Under the pieces are notes generated by a model. That model was not told the origin of the DNA. It saw nothing but the letters and a program-made list of their open reading frames with translations, and did not search any database. DNA of 6,530 bases from the NCBI GenBank assembly GCA_021158735.1, contig JAGGUC010000149.1:1-6530 (forward strand), written 5' to 3'. This DNA is from Desulfurococcales archaeon. GTDB lineage: Archaea > Thermoproteota > Thermoprotei_A > Sulfolobales > NBVN01. Below are positions 5,308-6,530 of the stretch, piece by piece. Every line of letters starts with the position of its first letter. Position 1 is the first letter of the stretch. A program made the position numbers and the translations under genes.

Positions 5308-5313
5308 CTCCCC
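5308..5313 (-). promoter_or_regulatory. Ribosome binding site of the serK-like gene
   Basis: On the minus strand GGGGAG lies 9 nt before the TTG at 5298, in the 18-nt gap after the trpB2 stop. It supports a TTG start and translation from a shared trpB2-serK transcript. Confidence 0.6.
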
Positions 5314-5316
5314 ACC

Positions 5317-6530
5317 TCACCCGACCTTAGGCAGGTATGACAGGTCTATCTTTTCTGGCTCGTAGTCTACCAGCTTTCCTTCAATGAACTCGCTGTAGCC
5401 TTGAAGATCCAGTAGTCCATGACCACTCATATTGAACAGTATCGTTACTGGCTCGACAGCACTCCTAGCTATGTCTATCACTGCCTTAACTGCGTGGGCG
5501 CTTTCAGGGGCTGGCACGACCCCCTCGCACTCAGCGAATAACTTAGCGGCCTCAAACACCTCGTTCTGATGGTAAGCAACAGGCTCTACTATACCGTGCT
5601 TGATCAGTATACTCAGCGTCGGCGCCAGCCCGTGATACCTGAGACCTCCAGCATGTATTGGCGGCACCCTGTACTTGTGACCTACAGTATGCATCTTAAT
5701 AAGCGGTGTAAAACCTGCGGAGTCACCGTAGTCGTACGTGTAGACACCTTTAGTCATTGAGGGACTCGCCTTAGACTCAGCTGCTATGAACTTCGTTTCT
5801 GTCCCACGAGTTATTTTGTCATGTATGAAGGGGTATGCGAGGCCGGCGTAGTTGCTTCCTCCGCCAACGCACCCCACAACGTAGTCAGGGTACTCGCCCA
5901 TTTCCTCTAATTGGGCCTTAGCTTCAATACCTATTACTGTCTGGTGAAGGAGTACGTGATTCAGCACTGACCCTAAACTGTATCTGGTGTCCTCATGCTT
6001 TACTGTATCCTCAATAGCTTCAGCAATAGCTATACCTAATGTACCTGGATGATCAGGGTCTTCAGACAGTACTTTCCTGCCGACGTCGGTCTCTCTGCTC
6101 GGACTCAGCACCACCTCCGCACCGTAGATGTTCATCATGATCCTACGGTAGGGTTTCTGCGTGTAGCTGACCTTAACCATGTAGATCCTTACCTTTAAGT
6201 TGAAAAGCGTGCCAGCGAGGGCGAGTGCTGAACCCCACTGACCAGCTCCTGTCTCAGTCACTAACCTCTTGATCCCTTGGACTGAGTTGAAGTATGCCTG
6301 GGTTACGGCCGTGTTTATCTTGTGGCTTCCTGTAGGGAGGACACCTTCGTATTTGAAGTATATCTTAGCCTTAGTACCTAATTTTTTCTCTAGTCTATAA
6401 GCCCTCATAAGCGGTGTTGGCCTCCCTACCTCAATTAGGGTCTCCCTAACCTCCTCTGGTATCTTAATGTACCTCTCACTACTGAATTCTTGTCTTACTA
6501 ACTCCTTAGCGAAGAGCCTCTCGAGTGCCG
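5317..6530 (-). CDS. trpB2: Tryptophan synthase beta subunit, TrpB2 type (N-terminus beyond window)
   Basis: PLP enzyme joining indole with serine (or O-phosphoserine) to make tryptophan. The frame stays open to the window edge: upstream of the Met codon at 6408 it reads SERYIKIPEEV and then GRPTPL, both normal TrpB2 sequence, so that Met is internal. 403 residues are visible and roughly 20-40 are probably missing. In visible numbering the PLP lysine is K70 in PTGSHKINTA, ETGAGQWG at 92-99 is the TrpB2 form of the catalytic Glu loop (TrpB1 has GQHG), GGGSN at 222-226 binds the PLP phosphate, and NMSGHG at 366-371 matches the C-terminal TrpB2 motif. All catalytic residues are intact. No trpA follows; the next gene is the serK-like kinase. 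TrpB2 often lies away from trpA and is thought to act in indole salvage or with phosphoserine. Its promoter is outside the window. Confidence 0.94.
   Translation of the reverse strand, partial: ALERLFAKELVRQEFSSERYIKIPEEVRETLIEVGRPTPLMRAYRLEKKLGTKAKIYFKYEGVLPTGSHKINTAVTQAYFNSVQGIKRLVTETGAGQWGSALALAGTLFNLKVRIYMVKVSYTQKPYRRIMMNIYGAEVVLSPSRETDVGRKVLSEDPDHPGTLGIAIAEAIEDTVKHEDTRYSLGSVLNHVLLHQTVIGIEAKAQLEEMGEYPDYVVGCVGGGSNYAGLAYPFIHDKITRGTETKFIAAESKASPSMTKGVYTYDYGDSAGFTPLIKMHTVGHKYRVPPIHAGGLRYHGLAPTLSILIKHGIVEPVAYHQNEVFEAAKLFAECEGVVPAPESAHAVKAVIDIARSAVEPVTILFNMSGHGLLDLQGYSEFIEGKLVDYEPEKIDLSYLPKVG

Noticed and set aside
5569..5760. Plus-strand open frame opposite trpB2
   Set aside because: Antisense shadow of a highly conserved enzyme gene; no start signal or domain.

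Overview
The window looks like chromosomal DNA of a hyperthermophilic archaeon of the Thermoproteota, most likely Desulfurococcales-like (inference). The signs are AT-rich TATA-type promoters, compact operons with overlapping genes and GGAGGTG-type ribosome binding sites, frequent TTG and GTG starts, arginine codons dominated by AGG/AGA, and a gene set (four-subunit 2-oxoacid:ferredoxin oxidoreductase, TrpB2, SerK-like kinase, Fe-S uracil-DNA glycosylase-like protein) typical of that group. No rRNA, tRNA, CRISPR array or mobile element is visible.

Layout. At 48-230 (+) lies a free-standing 2[4Fe-4S] ferredoxin with its own promoter. Facing it at 296-988 (-) is a divergent member of the uracil-DNA glycosylase superfamily that keeps four likely Fe-S cysteines. 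The AT-rich spacer 989-1249 holds divergent promoters and three copies of a 9-bp element spaced exactly 20 bp apart. From 1250 to 4339 (+) runs one apparent operon: a small protein of unknown function with a C-terminal membrane anchor, then korD-korA-korB-korC, the delta, alpha, beta and gamma subunits of a 2-oxoacid (probably 2-oxoglutarate):ferredoxin oxidoreductase. The kor genes overlap each other and are linked by strong ribosome binding sites.

Converging on this operon from the right are minus-strand genes: a TrpB2-type tryptophan synthase beta subunit that runs off the window edge (5317 to beyond 6530), a ParB-fold protein best read as a SerK-type free L-serine kinase (4624-5298), and a 79-residue hydrophobic membrane protein (4323-4562). 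The last one overlaps the 3' end of korC by 17 bp, tail to tail.

How the genes may work together. The kor complex would oxidise a 2-oxoacid to its acyl-CoA and pass electrons to a ferredoxin such as the one at 48-230. The most interesting association is trpB2 next to serK. TrpB2 enzymes have been reported to use O-phospho-L-serine as the amino-acid donor, and SerK makes O-phospho-L-serine from free serine. The pair may therefore be a two-gene serine-to-phosphoserine-to-tryptophan module, either for indole salvage or for the last step of tryptophan synthesis.
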